A DNA stretch of 64,000 nucleotides, taken from assembly GCF_001426545.1 (NCBI RefSeq), contig NZ_LMEZ01000008.1, positions 102,320-166,319 on the forward strand, written 5' to 3'. The stretch comes from Mycobacterium sp. Root135. GTDB lineage: Bacteria; Actinomycetota; Actinomycetes; Mycobacteriales; Mycobacteriaceae. The notes beneath the pieces are model-generated. The model saw only the letters and a list, made by a program, of their open reading frames with translations. It was not told where the DNA came from and ran no database searches. Positions 44,844 through 52,957 of this stretch are shown one piece after another; the stretch's first letter is position 1, and the number at the start of each line of letters is the position of its first letter. The translations under genes were made by a program, and so were the position numbers.

Positions 44844-46178
44844 TCAGAGATTTTCGTGGTGGTCGACGACCCGTCTGACCGTGTCGAGGGCGTCGCGCAG
44901 AACGTCCGGCTCGGTGGAGCCGAGGGCCAGTCGAAGCGCCTGCGGGACGTGGCCGACGGCGAAGGGTTCGGCGGTGGCCACCGACACCCGCTGGGTTGCC
45001 AGGTCGGCCGCGACCCGGTCGGCCCGCACCTCCTCGGGCAGGGGCAGCCACAGGAAGTACGACGCCGGGTGGCCGACCACCGGCAGGCCCGCCAGCACCT
45101 CCCTGGCGATCGCCTGCCTGGCCCGCGCGTCGGTGCGCTTGGCGGTTTCGAGCCTGGCGACGGTGCCGTCGTCCAGCCAGCGGCATGCGATCGCCGTCAT
45201 CACCGCAGGCGTGTTCCAGGTCGTGGCGCGGATCGCCCGTTCCAGCGGAGGCACCAAATTCTTTGGTGCCGAGACGAACCCGACGCGAAGGCCGGTGGCG
45301 ACGCTCTTGGACAGACCGGTCACGTGGACGGTGAGTTCCGGCGCCCGCGCCGCGAGCGGGGCCGGCGCCCGGTCGGCGAGGTAGGCGTAGGCGGCGTCCT
45401 CGACGATCAGGAGCCCGTGTCGCCGCGCGATCTCGACCAGGCGGTCGCGGTGGGCGTCGGTCGTCACCGTGCCCAGCGGATTGTGCAGGGTGGGCATCGC
45501 GTACACCGCGCGGACGCGACGGGAAGCGCACAGTCGGTCGAGGGCGTCCAGGTCGGTGCCGTCATCTCCAACGGGTAGGGGCGCCAACTCGATTCGCAGG
45601 GTCTCGGCGAGGACCTTGAACCCCGGATAGGTCACGGCGTCCACCGCGACGACGTCGCCCGGTTGCAGCAATGCCATCGCCGTGACGGCCAGGCCGTGCT
45701 GGGACCCGTTGACCAGCAACACCCGGTCCGCGCCCACCCGCAGCCCGAGCTGCTCGAGATAGATTGCCGCCGAGTCTCTTTCGTGGGCTCTCCCGCCGTG
45801 GGGCTGGTAGCGCAGAAGGGCGGCGAGGTCGCCGCCCGAGGCGAGGTCGCGCAGTGCCCGTCGCAGGAGCTCGGTCTGGCCGGGCAGCGACGGGTAGTTG
45901 AAGTTCAGGTCGGCCACGTCGGCGCCGAGTGACTGCTGGTCGACGCCGTGGCCCGGGGACAGGGTGGTGTCGCGGACGAAGGTGCCGCGGCCGCGCTCGC
46001 CACTGACCAGTCCCATGGCCTCGAGCTCGGCGTATACCCGCGAGGCGGTGACGACGGCGAGTCCCTCGGTGGCCGCAAGCTGGCGGTGCGTCGGCAGCCG
46101 GGTTCCCGACGCCAGCCGTCCCGACCGGATGTCGGCCGCCATCGCGTCGACCACACCCTTGTACCTCGACGGCGCCAC
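44844..46178 (-). CDS. MocR-type regulator (GntR HTH fused to aminotransferase domain)
   Basis: A 444-residue protein: N-terminal GntR winged HTH (YKGVVDAMAADIRSGRLASG, GTRLPTHRQLA) followed by a fold-type I aminotransferase domain with the PLP lysine Lys291 in VTGLSKSVATG, NPLG at about 234 and Asp/Tyr cofactor contacts in VEDAAYAYLAD. It is divergent from a DJ-1-family gene. Three ATTGT/ACAAT half-sites in the 62-bp gap form the likely operator. MocR proteins usually control the neighbouring gene. Confidence 0.88.
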   Translation of the reverse strand: MAPSRYKGVVDAMAADIRSGRLASGTRLPTHRQLAATEGLAVVTASRVYAELEAMGLVSGERGRGTFVRDTTLSPGHGVDQQSLGADVADLNFNYPSLPGQTELLRRALRDLASGGDLAALLRYQPHGGRAHERDSAAIYLEQLGLRVGADRVLLVNGSQHGLAVTAMALLQPGDVVAVDAVTYPGFKVLAETLRIELAPLPVGDDGTDLDALDRLCASRRVRAVYAMPTLHNPLGTVTTDAHRDRLVEIARRHGLLIVEDAAYAYLADRAPAPLAARAPELTVHVTGLSKSVATGLRVGFVSAPKNLVPPLERAIRATTWNTPAVMTAIACRWLDDGTVARLETAKRTDARARQAIAREVLAGLPVVGHPASYFLWLPLPEEVRADRVAADLATQRVSVATAEPFAVGHVPQALRLALGSTEPDVLRDALDTVRRVVDHHENL

Positions 46179-46184
46179 CCGGCG

Positions 46185-46214
46185 ATTGTATGCATGACAA
46201 TTCTTTGATTGTCA
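46185..46214. promoter_or_regulatory. Triple ATTGT/ACAAT half-site array (MocR operator)
   Basis: ATTGT (46185-46189), ACAAT (46197-46201) and ATTGT (46208-46212) recur every 11-12 bp in alternating orientation; the last two extend to a TGACAAT-N6-ATTGTCA inverted repeat (46195-46214). The array lies between the MocR and DJ-1 genes. Confidence 0.6.
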
Positions 46215-46240
46215 CGTTTGCGGCTCCATACGATCGCCGC

Positions 46241-46858
46241 ATGCACATCGCCATCCTGACCTTCGAGGGATTCAACGAACTCGACTCGCTGATCGCCCTC
46301 GGCGTCCTCAACCGCGTCAAGCTGCCCGGCTGGCGGGTGTCGATCGCCAGCCCGACCCCGCGGGTCCGGTCGATGAACGGCGTTGTCGTCGAATCCATGG
46401 CCACCATCGAGGAGGCCTGCTCCGCCGACGCCGTGATCGTCGGCAGCGGAATGCAGACCCGCGAGGTCGTCGCCGACCACGCGCTGATGGCACGGCTGCG
46501 CCTGGACCCGTCCCGGCAACTGCTGGCAGGCCAGTGTTCGGGAACGCTGGTGCTGGCCAAGCTCGGTCTGCTCGACGGGGTGCCCGCCTGCACCGACCTG
46601 ACGACGAAGCCGTGGGTGCGCGAAGCCGGGGTGGACGTCCTACCCCAACCGTTCTTCGCCAGGGGGGACGTCGCCACCGCGGGCGGCTGTCTCGCGTCGC
46701 CCTACCTCGCCGCGTGGCTCATCGCCCGGCTGGTGGACGTCGAGGCCGCCGAGAGCGCGTTGCACTACGTTGCCCCGGTGGGCGAAAAGGACGACTACGT
46801 GCGCCGCGCCATGCGCAACATCGACCCCTACCTCGTTCGACCCGCGGCGGTCGTCTGA
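46241..46858 (+). CDS. DJ-1/PfpI-family protein
   Basis: A 205-residue glutamine-amidotransferase-like fold protein. The nucleophile is Cys99 in AGQCSGTLVLA, the early acid is in EGFNELDSL, and TAGGCLASPYLAAWL carries the C-terminal pocket. The pattern is closest to the isonitrile hydratase/AraC-N group of DJ-1 proteins. ATG 46241 is just after the MocR operator array, and it is probably controlled by the divergent MocR protein. Substrate and reaction (hydratase, glyoxalase or deglycase) are not determined. Confidence 0.82.
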   Translation: MHIAILTFEGFNELDSLIALGVLNRVKLPGWRVSIASPTPRVRSMNGVVVESMATIEEACSADAVIVGSGMQTREVVADHALMARLRLDPSRQLLAGQCSGTLVLAKLGLLDGVPACTDLTTKPWVREAGVDVLPQPFFARGDVATAGGCLASPYLAAWLIARLVDVEAAESALHYVAPVGEKDDYVRRAMRNIDPYLVRPAAVV

Positions 46859-46871
46859 CAGGATCGCAGGC

Positions 46872-47642
46872 GTGAGAACCGGTCTGATGGTGGTGGTGTC
46901 ACTCGTCGTCGCGTTGGCGACCTCGGCAACCGGTCACGCGGACCCGAGCGCGCTGTGGAACATCGTGGCTGGGCAGTGCGTCCCGAACCAGGTTGCGCAC
47001 GACGACCCAGCGCCGTGCGCCAGCGTCGACCTCGGGGCGGGCTCCGCGGTGCTCAAGGACCTCGTCGGCGAAACGCAGTTCCTGCTGATCCCCACCGAAC
47101 GTTCCTCTGGCATCGACGATCCGGCGATCCTGGCCCCCGCGGCGCCGAACTACTTCGCGGCGGCGTGGCGGGCGAAGTCCTTCGTCGACGAGCGGGCAGG
47201 TGTCGAACTTCCGCGGCAGTGGATGAGCCTGGCGATCAACTCGGCCTACGCCCGGTCGCAGAATCAGCTGCACATCCACGTGGACTGCGTGCGCCCCGAC
47301 GTGCACGACGCGCTGACCCGGTACGGCAGCGCGGTCGGTCCGGCGTGGGCGCCGTTCCCCGTGGAGTTGGCGGGGCATCGGTACGACGCCATGTCGGTCG
47401 CCGGAGAAGATCTGGGACAGGCCAATCCGTTTGACCTGCTGGCCGACGGGGTGGCGGGCGCGCGCGAGGACATGGCCTCTCGCACGCTGGTCGTGGTCGG
47501 CTCTGAAGACACAAGTGGGCGACCGGGTTTCGTGATCCTCACCGATCGGGCCGACGCGGCGACCGGCGACCTGGCCGAGGGAGAAGAGTTGCAGGACCAC
47601 GACTTCTGCCCCCGCGTCGCCGCCACGCTGCCGGGCAAGTAG
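46872..47642 (+). CDS. cdh: CDP-diacylglycerol pyrophosphatase, exported
   Basis: A 256-residue protein with an N-terminal signal/anchor (about 1-23, ending GHADPSALW). It contains the CDH/HIT-like motif QNQLHIHVDCV, and ALWNIVAGQCVPN and LLIPTERSSGIDDPAIL, typical of Cdh (compare Rv2289). It hydrolyses CDP-diacylglycerol to CMP and phosphatidate. GTG 46872 follows AGGATCGCAGG. It sits 13 bp after the DJ-1 gene and may be co-transcribed. Conserved cysteines suggest disulphides outside the membrane. Confidence 0.88.
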   Translation: MRTGLMVVVSLVVALATSATGHADPSALWNIVAGQCVPNQVAHDDPAPCASVDLGAGSAVLKDLVGETQFLLIPTERSSGIDDPAILAPAAPNYFAAAWRAKSFVDERAGVELPRQWMSLAINSAYARSQNQLHIHVDCVRPDVHDALTRYGSAVGPAWAPFPVELAGHRYDAMSVAGEDLGQANPFDLLADGVAGAREDMASRTLVVVGSEDTSGRPGFVILTDRADAATGDLAEGEELQDHDFCPRVAATLPGK

Positions 47643-47645
47643 CGC

Positions 47646-48539
47646 TCACTGGAGGCCCGAGCCCGCCTCGCGGAACATGGTCGCCAGCAATGCCGCCGCC
47701 GGGCTGGTGTGCTGCGGTTGCGGGGTGGCCAGATGGATCTGCCAGATGACGGGCACGGTCAGCTCGACGGCCGTCAGGTCGGGGAACCGCGCGGCCTCGC
47801 TGGCCGGCATGAACGCCGTGCCGAGGCCGTTGCGGATGAGTGCTGCTGCGACGGTGAAGTCCGCGGGCACCTCGTACGTCGTCCGCCCAAGGGTGCCCGC
47901 GGCTGCGAACGCGTCGTCGAGCATCCGTCGGATGCCGAACCCAAGGGGGAAGCCGACGAGGTCTTCGGTGTCGAGGTCGGCGATCGGGACTCGCCCCGCG
48001 TCGGCGAGCCGATGGTCGGAGCGACAGACGAACGTCATGGGCTCCTCGGCGATCACGTGCATGTCCACCCCGGGCTGGCGGCGGTCGGGTGCCGACACCA
48101 GCGCCAGGTCGATGGTCCCGTCGGCAATCGACGACAGGTAGGCCGACGAGCCGGATTGGCTGAGCCGCAGCCTGATTCGAACCGACGGGTGGGCCGCGTG
48201 GAATTGGCCGAGTACCCGCGCGACGTCCAGTTGGCCGAAGGTGACAAGCGACCCGAAGTCGACCGTTCCCGTCAGATGCCCGCGGAGGTCGCTGAGCGAA
48301 TCCTTGGCCAGGCGCGCGGAGCGGATGAGGTGGCGGGCGTGCTCGCGAAGCCGTTCGCCTGCCGGCGTCAGGCGGATCTGCTGGCGGGATCGGTCGAACA
48401 GTTCGACCGCCAACTCGTCTTCGAGCTTCTTGATCGACGTCGACAGCGCGGACTGGACGACGTGCACCCGTGCGGCGGCCCGGGTGAAGCTCAGTTCGTC
48501 GGCCACCGCGACGAAGTACTCGAGCTGCCGCAGTTCCAT
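47646..48539 (-). CDS. LysR-family transcriptional regulator
   Basis: A 297-residue LysR regulator: N-terminal HTH (MELRQLEYFVAVADELSFTRAAARVHVVQSALSTSI) and a periplasmic-binding-like effector domain. ATG 48539 is the typical MELRQL start; the frame extends 36 bp upstream without need. It is 32 bp downstream of the esterase gene in the same direction, so it may sit in the esterase operon or control it. The effector is unknown. Confidence 0.88.
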   Translation of the reverse strand: MELRQLEYFVAVADELSFTRAAARVHVVQSALSTSIKKLEDELAVELFDRSRQQIRLTPAGERLREHARHLIRSARLAKDSLSDLRGHLTGTVDFGSLVTFGQLDVARVLGQFHAAHPSVRIRLRLSQSGSSAYLSSIADGTIDLALVSAPDRRQPGVDMHVIAEEPMTFVCRSDHRLADAGRVPIADLDTEDLVGFPLGFGIRRMLDDAFAAAGTLGRTTYEVPADFTVAAALIRNGLGTAFMPASEAARFPDLTAVELTVPVIWQIHLATPQPQHTSPAAALLATMFREAGSGLQ

Positions 48540-48571
48540 CCCGACGAAGCTATCACCGGCATCGATGCGGC

Positions 48572-49498
48572 TCACGCGTGTCGATCGACGTCCGGCATCG
48601 GCGTGCGGCGTCTCACGTGGCCTGCGATCAAGTCGTACATCCGCTCGGTAACGTCGGTGGCGTCGCTCATGATGTTGTACCCGTGGTCGACTCCGGCCAC
48701 GTCATGATGTTCCACCAGAGACCCGACCGCGTCGAGATCGGCTGCGTAGGAAGCGCCTTCGTCGCGAAGCCGGTCGTACTCGGCGGTGACGACGAGCGCA
48801 GGCGCGATGCCGCGCAAACCGGTCCCGTTGGTGCCCCAGGCCGGTGACGCCAACCGGTTCCGTCGACGGTCGACGTCGGGAACGTAGGCGGTGTCGAAGA
48901 TCTCGCTCATCCACGGCCGCAGGATGGCGCGCGACCCCAGCGGCGAGCCCTTGGCCTTACCGGGGGTGACGAGGTCCAGCGGTGCGTAGTGGAGCACCTG
49001 AAGGGCGATGTTCGGCCCTCCTTGTTCCAGGGCCAGGCGCGAGGCCGCCGCGGCGAGGTTTCCGCCTGCGCTCTGACCGCCGACGCACAACCGGGAGCCG
49101 TCCCAGTCGCGGTCGTCCGACGAGGCCCACCGCAGCACGTCGTAGACCTGCTCGGCGGGGGCGGGGAACCGTCGTCTTGGCGCGAGCACATAGTCGGTGT
49201 TGACGACCACGACGTCGGCGTTGGCGGCGAGGTAGCGGCACCACGGGTCGTCCTGCTCGCGGTGGCCGACGACGAAGCCGCCGCCGTGCACGTTCACGTA
49301 CACCGCAGGACGCGTCGTCGGCCGTGCTGGGTGATAGATCGTCGCGGCGACGTCACCGTGCCGGGTGGGGATGGCGACGACCGTTGTGCGCCCGGTGATC
49401 TCGGCGAATCGAACCCCCGGCTTGGGGGTCGGGTCGACGCCTGCGGCGAACACGCGTGCCAGCACGTCGGCCACTGGTCGCCAGGACAGTATCGACAT
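48572..49498 (-). CDS. Alpha/beta hydrolase, hormone-sensitive-lipase (HSL) family esterase
   Basis: A 308-residue esterase with the HSL oxyanion motif VHGGGFVVGH, the nucleophile Ser in GGQSAGGNLA, Asp in VVTAEYDRLRDEG and His in GVDHGYNI. ATG 49498 follows GAGAGGAGC, a strong ribosome site. Mycobacterial Lip proteins of this family hydrolyse short to medium acyl esters or acylglycerols. It is followed by a LysR gene. Confidence 0.88.
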   Translation of the reverse strand: MSILSWRPVADVLARVFAAGVDPTPKPGVRFAEITGRTTVVAIPTRHGDVAATIYHPARPTTRPAVYVNVHGGGFVVGHREQDDPWCRYLAANADVVVVNTDYVLAPRRRFPAPAEQVYDVLRWASSDDRDWDGSRLCVGGQSAGGNLAAAASRLALEQGGPNIALQVLHYAPLDLVTPGKAKGSPLGSRAILRPWMSEIFDTAYVPDVDRRRNRLASPAWGTNGTGLRGIAPALVVTAEYDRLRDEGASYAADLDAVGSLVEHHDVAGVDHGYNIMSDATDVTERMYDLIAGHVRRRTPMPDVDRHA

Positions 49499-49638
49499 TG
49501 GTGCTCCTCTCGAATCGTTGCCCTCTCGGTGCAACGCAGGAACCTGCGACCGCATTCAACTCGGTCATCTCGAACGACGATGACAACCATCGAAAACGAT
49601 CGTTGGACTTGATGCGTCGACGGCGGTCTGATGGCGGC

Positions 49639-50208
49639 ATGACCAGCAACACCGAATCCAACCCGTCGCGGGTGAGTCGCTTCGAGCGTGACGCGCTCGC
49701 GCTGCGCGACGAGCTCGGCCGTGCCGCCCGCCGGTACACCGCCAACGTCCACGACGCCGAGGATTTGGTGCAGGAGACCTACATTCGGGCGTGGGCGGGG
49801 TTCGACTCCTTCCAGCCCGGCTCGAACCTTCGGGCGTGGATGTTCCGCATCATGGTGAACACCTGGATCAGTGCGCATCGCCGCTCGCAACGTCGCCCCC
49901 AGGAGACGCTGACCGACTCGATCACCGACGCCCAGTTGATGGCGGAGAGCGGACGCCTTCACACCGCGCCGTCCGCGGAAGCCCAAGCCCTGCAGTTGCT
50001 TCCCAACGGCGACCTCGCGCGTGCGTTCCAGTCGCTGCCCGAATCGTTGCAGTCGGCGGTCTTCTACGCCTACGTGTGTCAGCTCGCGTACCAGGAAATC
50101 GCCGACCTGGAGCGAATTCCGGTGGGTACCGTCATGTCCCGGCTGCATCGGGCTCGTCGGCAGCTGCGCGCGGCACTGCGGTCCGACGCCGACCCCTGCG
50201 CGGCCTAA
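49639..50208 (+). CDS. ECF sigma factor (SigH/RpoE-like)
   Basis: A 189-residue extracytoplasmic-function sigma factor with region 2 (ARRYTANVHDAEDLVQETYIRAWAGF, RAWMFRIMVNTWI) and region 4 (LPESLQSAVFYAYVCQLAYQEIADLERIPVGTVMSRLHRARRQLR). ATG 49639 is chosen; ATG 49612 is possible. It resembles the SigH group, but no anti-sigma gene follows: the next gene is convergent and overlaps by 4 bp. A GGAACC box (49539-49544) upstream resembles a SigH-type -35, suggesting autoregulation, but the matching -10 is weak. Confidence 0.87.
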   Translation: MTSNTESNPSRVSRFERDALALRDELGRAARRYTANVHDAEDLVQETYIRAWAGFDSFQPGSNLRAWMFRIMVNTWISAHRRSQRRPQETLTDSITDAQLMAESGRLHTAPSAEAQALQLLPNGDLARAFQSLPESLQSAVFYAYVCQLAYQEIADLERIPVGTVMSRLHRARRQLRAALRSDADPCAA

Positions 50209-51218
50209 CTCCAACCCGCCACCTCGACGACGGCGTCGGCGAACTGGCGGGGAGCCTCCTGCGGCACGTTGTGCCCTATGCCGTCCAGCACGCGGTGCGC
50301 GTACTTGCCGGTGAACAGGTGCCGGTACGTGGCGCCGTCCTTCGCGGGCCCGTCGAAGTCGCTGGAGATGGTGATCGCCGGAACGGTGATGGCGGGTTTG
50401 GCGGCAAGGCGGCGCTCGAGGTCGTCGTAACGGGGTTCGCCGGGAGCCAGGCCCTGGCGCCACCGGTAGTTGTGGATCACGACGTCCACGTGGTCTGGAT
50501 TGGTGAAGGACGCGGCGCTGCGGTCGTAGGTGGCGTCGTCGAAGGCCCACGTCGGTGAGGCGTTCGTCCAAATCAGCTTGTTGAAGTCGTGGGTGTTCTG
50601 GCGGTAGCCCGCCTCGCCCCGGTCGGTGGCGAAGTAGTACTGGTACCACCAGCCGTACTCAGCCCGCGGCGGCAGGGGCGCGCGGTTGGCCACCAGGTCG
50701 ACGACGATGTACCCGCTCACCGACACCAGCGCCCGGCACCGCTGCGGCCATAGCGCCGCGACCACGTCGGCAGACCGGGCACCCCAATCAAAGCCCGCGA
50801 CAACGGCTTTCGGGATGTCGAGCGCATCCATCAACGCGATCACGTCCTCGGCGACCGCGGCTTGCTGGCCATTGCGGAACGTCGCGTCCGAAAGGAATCG
50901 GGTGCTGCCGAAGCCCCGCAAGAACGGCACGATGACGCGAAAGCCGCGGGCGGCCAGCAGCGGCGCAACGTCGACGTAGCTGTGCACGTCGTACGGCCAG
51001 CCGTGCAGCAGGATGACCGGCGGACCGTCGGCCGGACCGTCCTCCGCGTACCCGACGTTCAGCAGGCCGGCGTCGACCTGGGCGAAGTTCCGAAAGGTGG
51101 TGTGACCGGTCGGAGTTGGGGTCGACGGCGCCGACGTGGCCGCTGGTGCGCAGGCGGCGACGGCGGTCCCGGCTGCCGCCACGCCGGCCAGCACGGAGAA
51201 TTGGCGTCTGTTGATCAT
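50205..51218 (-). CDS. Exported alpha/beta hydrolase, probable Tat-lipoprotein
   Basis: A 337-residue epoxide-hydrolase-like protein. ATG 51218 opens a signal with twin arginines (NRRQFSVLAG) and a lipobox ending AVAAC, so it should be exported by Tat and lipid-anchored. A Pro/Thr/Ser linker follows. The core has HGWPYDVHS, Asp nucleophile in GFDWGARSAD and late His in GIGHNVPQEAP. The longer frame to 51293 would bury the signal and is rejected. It is convergent with the sigma gene (4-bp overlap). The substrate is unknown. Confidence 0.82.
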   Translation of the reverse strand: MINRRQFSVLAGVAAAGTAVAACAPAATSAPSTPTPTGHTTFRNFAQVDAGLLNVGYAEDGPADGPPVILLHGWPYDVHSYVDVAPLLAARGFRVIVPFLRGFGSTRFLSDATFRNGQQAAVAEDVIALMDALDIPKAVVAGFDWGARSADVVAALWPQRCRALVSVSGYIVVDLVANRAPLPPRAEYGWWYQYYFATDRGEAGYRQNTHDFNKLIWTNASPTWAFDDATYDRSAASFTNPDHVDVVIHNYRWRQGLAPGEPRYDDLERRLAAKPAITVPAITISSDFDGPAKDGATYRHLFTGKYAHRVLDGIGHNVPQEAPRQFADAVVEVAGWS

Positions 51219-51255
51219 GCCCGGTGGAACGCCGCGCGGGTCTGCCGAATTCTCT

Positions 51256-51330
51256 GCGCGCGACTCTGCGTTCACCGTGGTGGCTTCTCGCACTTTTGCG
51301 CAGTGGCCGCAGAGTCGACGACGCGCGCGG
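51256..51330. terminator. Imperfect inverted repeat between antiporter and hydrolase genes
   Basis: CGACTCTGCG (51261-51270) pairs exactly with CGCAGAGTCG (51309-51318), extended by GCGCG/CGCGC past a 3-4 nt bulge, with a 38-nt loop. It follows the antiporter stop on the minus strand and precedes the hydrolase gene, so termination is likely. Confidence 0.45.
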
Positions 51331-51332
51331 TG

Positions 51333-52829
51333 CTAGTCCGGCTCGCCGTACTCGTCGAACCAGTACGCCAGCTTGCCGCGGCGACTGACCGCGCGGAGCC
51401 TGCGCTCGGCCGAGGCGCGGGTCTTGGTCGTGGTGACGATCAGCAGCTCGTCGCCTGCTTCGATGCGGGTGTCCGGAAGCGGGACGAAGGTGTGGCCGTC
51501 CCTGATGATCAGGGTGATGACGCTGGGGTCGGGCAGTCGCAGCTCGAGGACCGTCACGTTGTGCAGCCGCGAGGTGGGTCGCACGGTCAGCGTCAGCAGT
51601 TCCGCTTCGAGCACGTCCAGCGGCGCGGCCTCGACGTAGATCTCGCGAGGGGAGTCGCGGGGGATCAGCCGCAACGCGTGCGCCAACGGCCGCAGGCTGG
51701 GGCCCTGCACCAGGGTGAACACCAGCACCAGGACGAAGACGATGTTGAGCAGACGGTCGCTGTCGGGAACGCCCGCGACGATCGGGAACGTCGCCAAGAC
51801 GATCGGCACCGCGCCGCGCAGACCCGCCCACGACAGGAACACCTTCTCGCGCAGCGGAACGTTGAACCCCGCCAGCGAGCCGATCACCGACAGCGGCCGC
51901 GCGACGAGCAGCAGCACCAGTCCGACGACGATCGCGGGGACGATGTCCGCGGCGAGCGCACTCGGATCCACCAGCAGGCCGAGCAGGACGAAGAGGCCGA
52001 TCTGCGCCAACCAGCCGAGCCCCTCGGCGAACGACCGGGTCGCCGAGCGGTGCGGCAGTCCGGAGTTGGCCAGCACCACCGCGGCGAGGTAAGCGGCGAT
52101 GAAACCGGAGGCATGCACGGCACCGGCCGCGGCGAACGCCACGATGCCCAGCCCGAACGTTCCGATGGGGTACAGCCCCGACGCGGGCAGGGCGACCCGG
52201 CGCAGCAGCAGCGCCCCGAGGTATCCGCACCCCAGCCCGATGCCCGAACCGGCCAGCAACTCGTACACCAGACTGGCGACCGCGGTCTCCGGCTCGAACA
52301 CGAACGGCACGGCGCTGAACATCAGCACGAAGATGACCGCAGGCGCGTCGTTGAAGCCCGACTCTGCTTCCAGCAGACCGGCCACCCGCCGTGGCAGCGG
52401 CAGCACGCGCAGCACGGAGAACACCGCCGCCGCGTCCGTCGACGACACGATGGCGCCGAGGAGAAGCGCGAGCTGCCAGTCCATCCGCAGCAGCAGATGC
52501 GCGCCCGCGGCGGTCACCATCATGCTGATCACCACGCCGAGAGTGGCGAGCGCACCGGCGGGCGCGATCACCTTGCGAATGTCGGCGAAGCGCGTCGTCA
52601 GACCGCCCTCGACCAGGATGACCGCCAAGGCGGCGGTCCCGACGTTGCGCGCGAGTTCGACGTCGTCGAACTGCAACCCGAAGCCGTCTTCACCGATGGC
52701 GACGCCGACCAGAAGGAACAGCAGCAGGCTTGGGAAGCCGACCCTCGTCGCCACCCGGGTACCGACGATGCTGGCGAGCAGCACGAAGCCGCCGATCAGC
52801 AATGCCAGGTACAGCTCGTGCAGGCTCAA
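51333..52829 (-). CDS. Potassium/sodium-proton antiporter (CPA1, CvrA/NhaP2-like) with TrkA-C domain
   Basis: A 498-residue transporter: 12 or so membrane helices (about 1-385) with the CPA motifs VSSTDAAAVFSVL and ESGFNDAPAVIF, the acidic pair that carries ions, then a cytoplasmic TrkA-C/RCK-C regulatory domain (about 400-480; VRPTSRLHNVTVLELRLP, GDELLIVTTTK). TTG 52829 follows ACGGAAC and starts at the first helix; the upstream frame is Pro-rich noise. It is divergent from a TrkA-type NAD-binding protein, 128 bp away, suggesting joint potassium and pH control. Confidence 0.88.
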   Translation of the reverse strand: MSLHELYLALLIGGFVLLASIVGTRVATRVGFPSLLLFLLVGVAIGEDGFGLQFDDVELARNVGTAALAVILVEGGLTTRFADIRKVIAPAGALATLGVVISMMVTAAGAHLLLRMDWQLALLLGAIVSSTDAAAVFSVLRVLPLPRRVAGLLEAESGFNDAPAVIFVLMFSAVPFVFEPETAVASLVYELLAGSGIGLGCGYLGALLLRRVALPASGLYPIGTFGLGIVAFAAAGAVHASGFIAAYLAAVVLANSGLPHRSATRSFAEGLGWLAQIGLFVLLGLLVDPSALAADIVPAIVVGLVLLLVARPLSVIGSLAGFNVPLREKVFLSWAGLRGAVPIVLATFPIVAGVPDSDRLLNIVFVLVLVFTLVQGPSLRPLAHALRLIPRDSPREIYVEAAPLDVLEAELLTLTVRPTSRLHNVTVLELRLPDPSVITLIIRDGHTFVPLPDTRIEAGDELLIVTTTKTRASAERRLRAVSRRGKLAYWFDEYGEPD

Positions 52830-52957
52830 TGGGTTCCGTTCGGACGTGGGACGGGCTCGGGAGAGGGACGCCGACCCGTTGCGGGGAACGGGCGGTGCGG
52901 CCAGTATTTCAGTAGGACAGTGGATCGTCGTGCGTGCTGGCGACGCCGAGGCCCCGG

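Noticed and set aside
49539..49567. Full SigH-type promoter before the ECF sigma gene
   Set aside because: GGAACC fits a -35, but the expected CGTT-type -10 at 16-19 bp is only approximated (CGGTCA), so it is mentioned but not listed.
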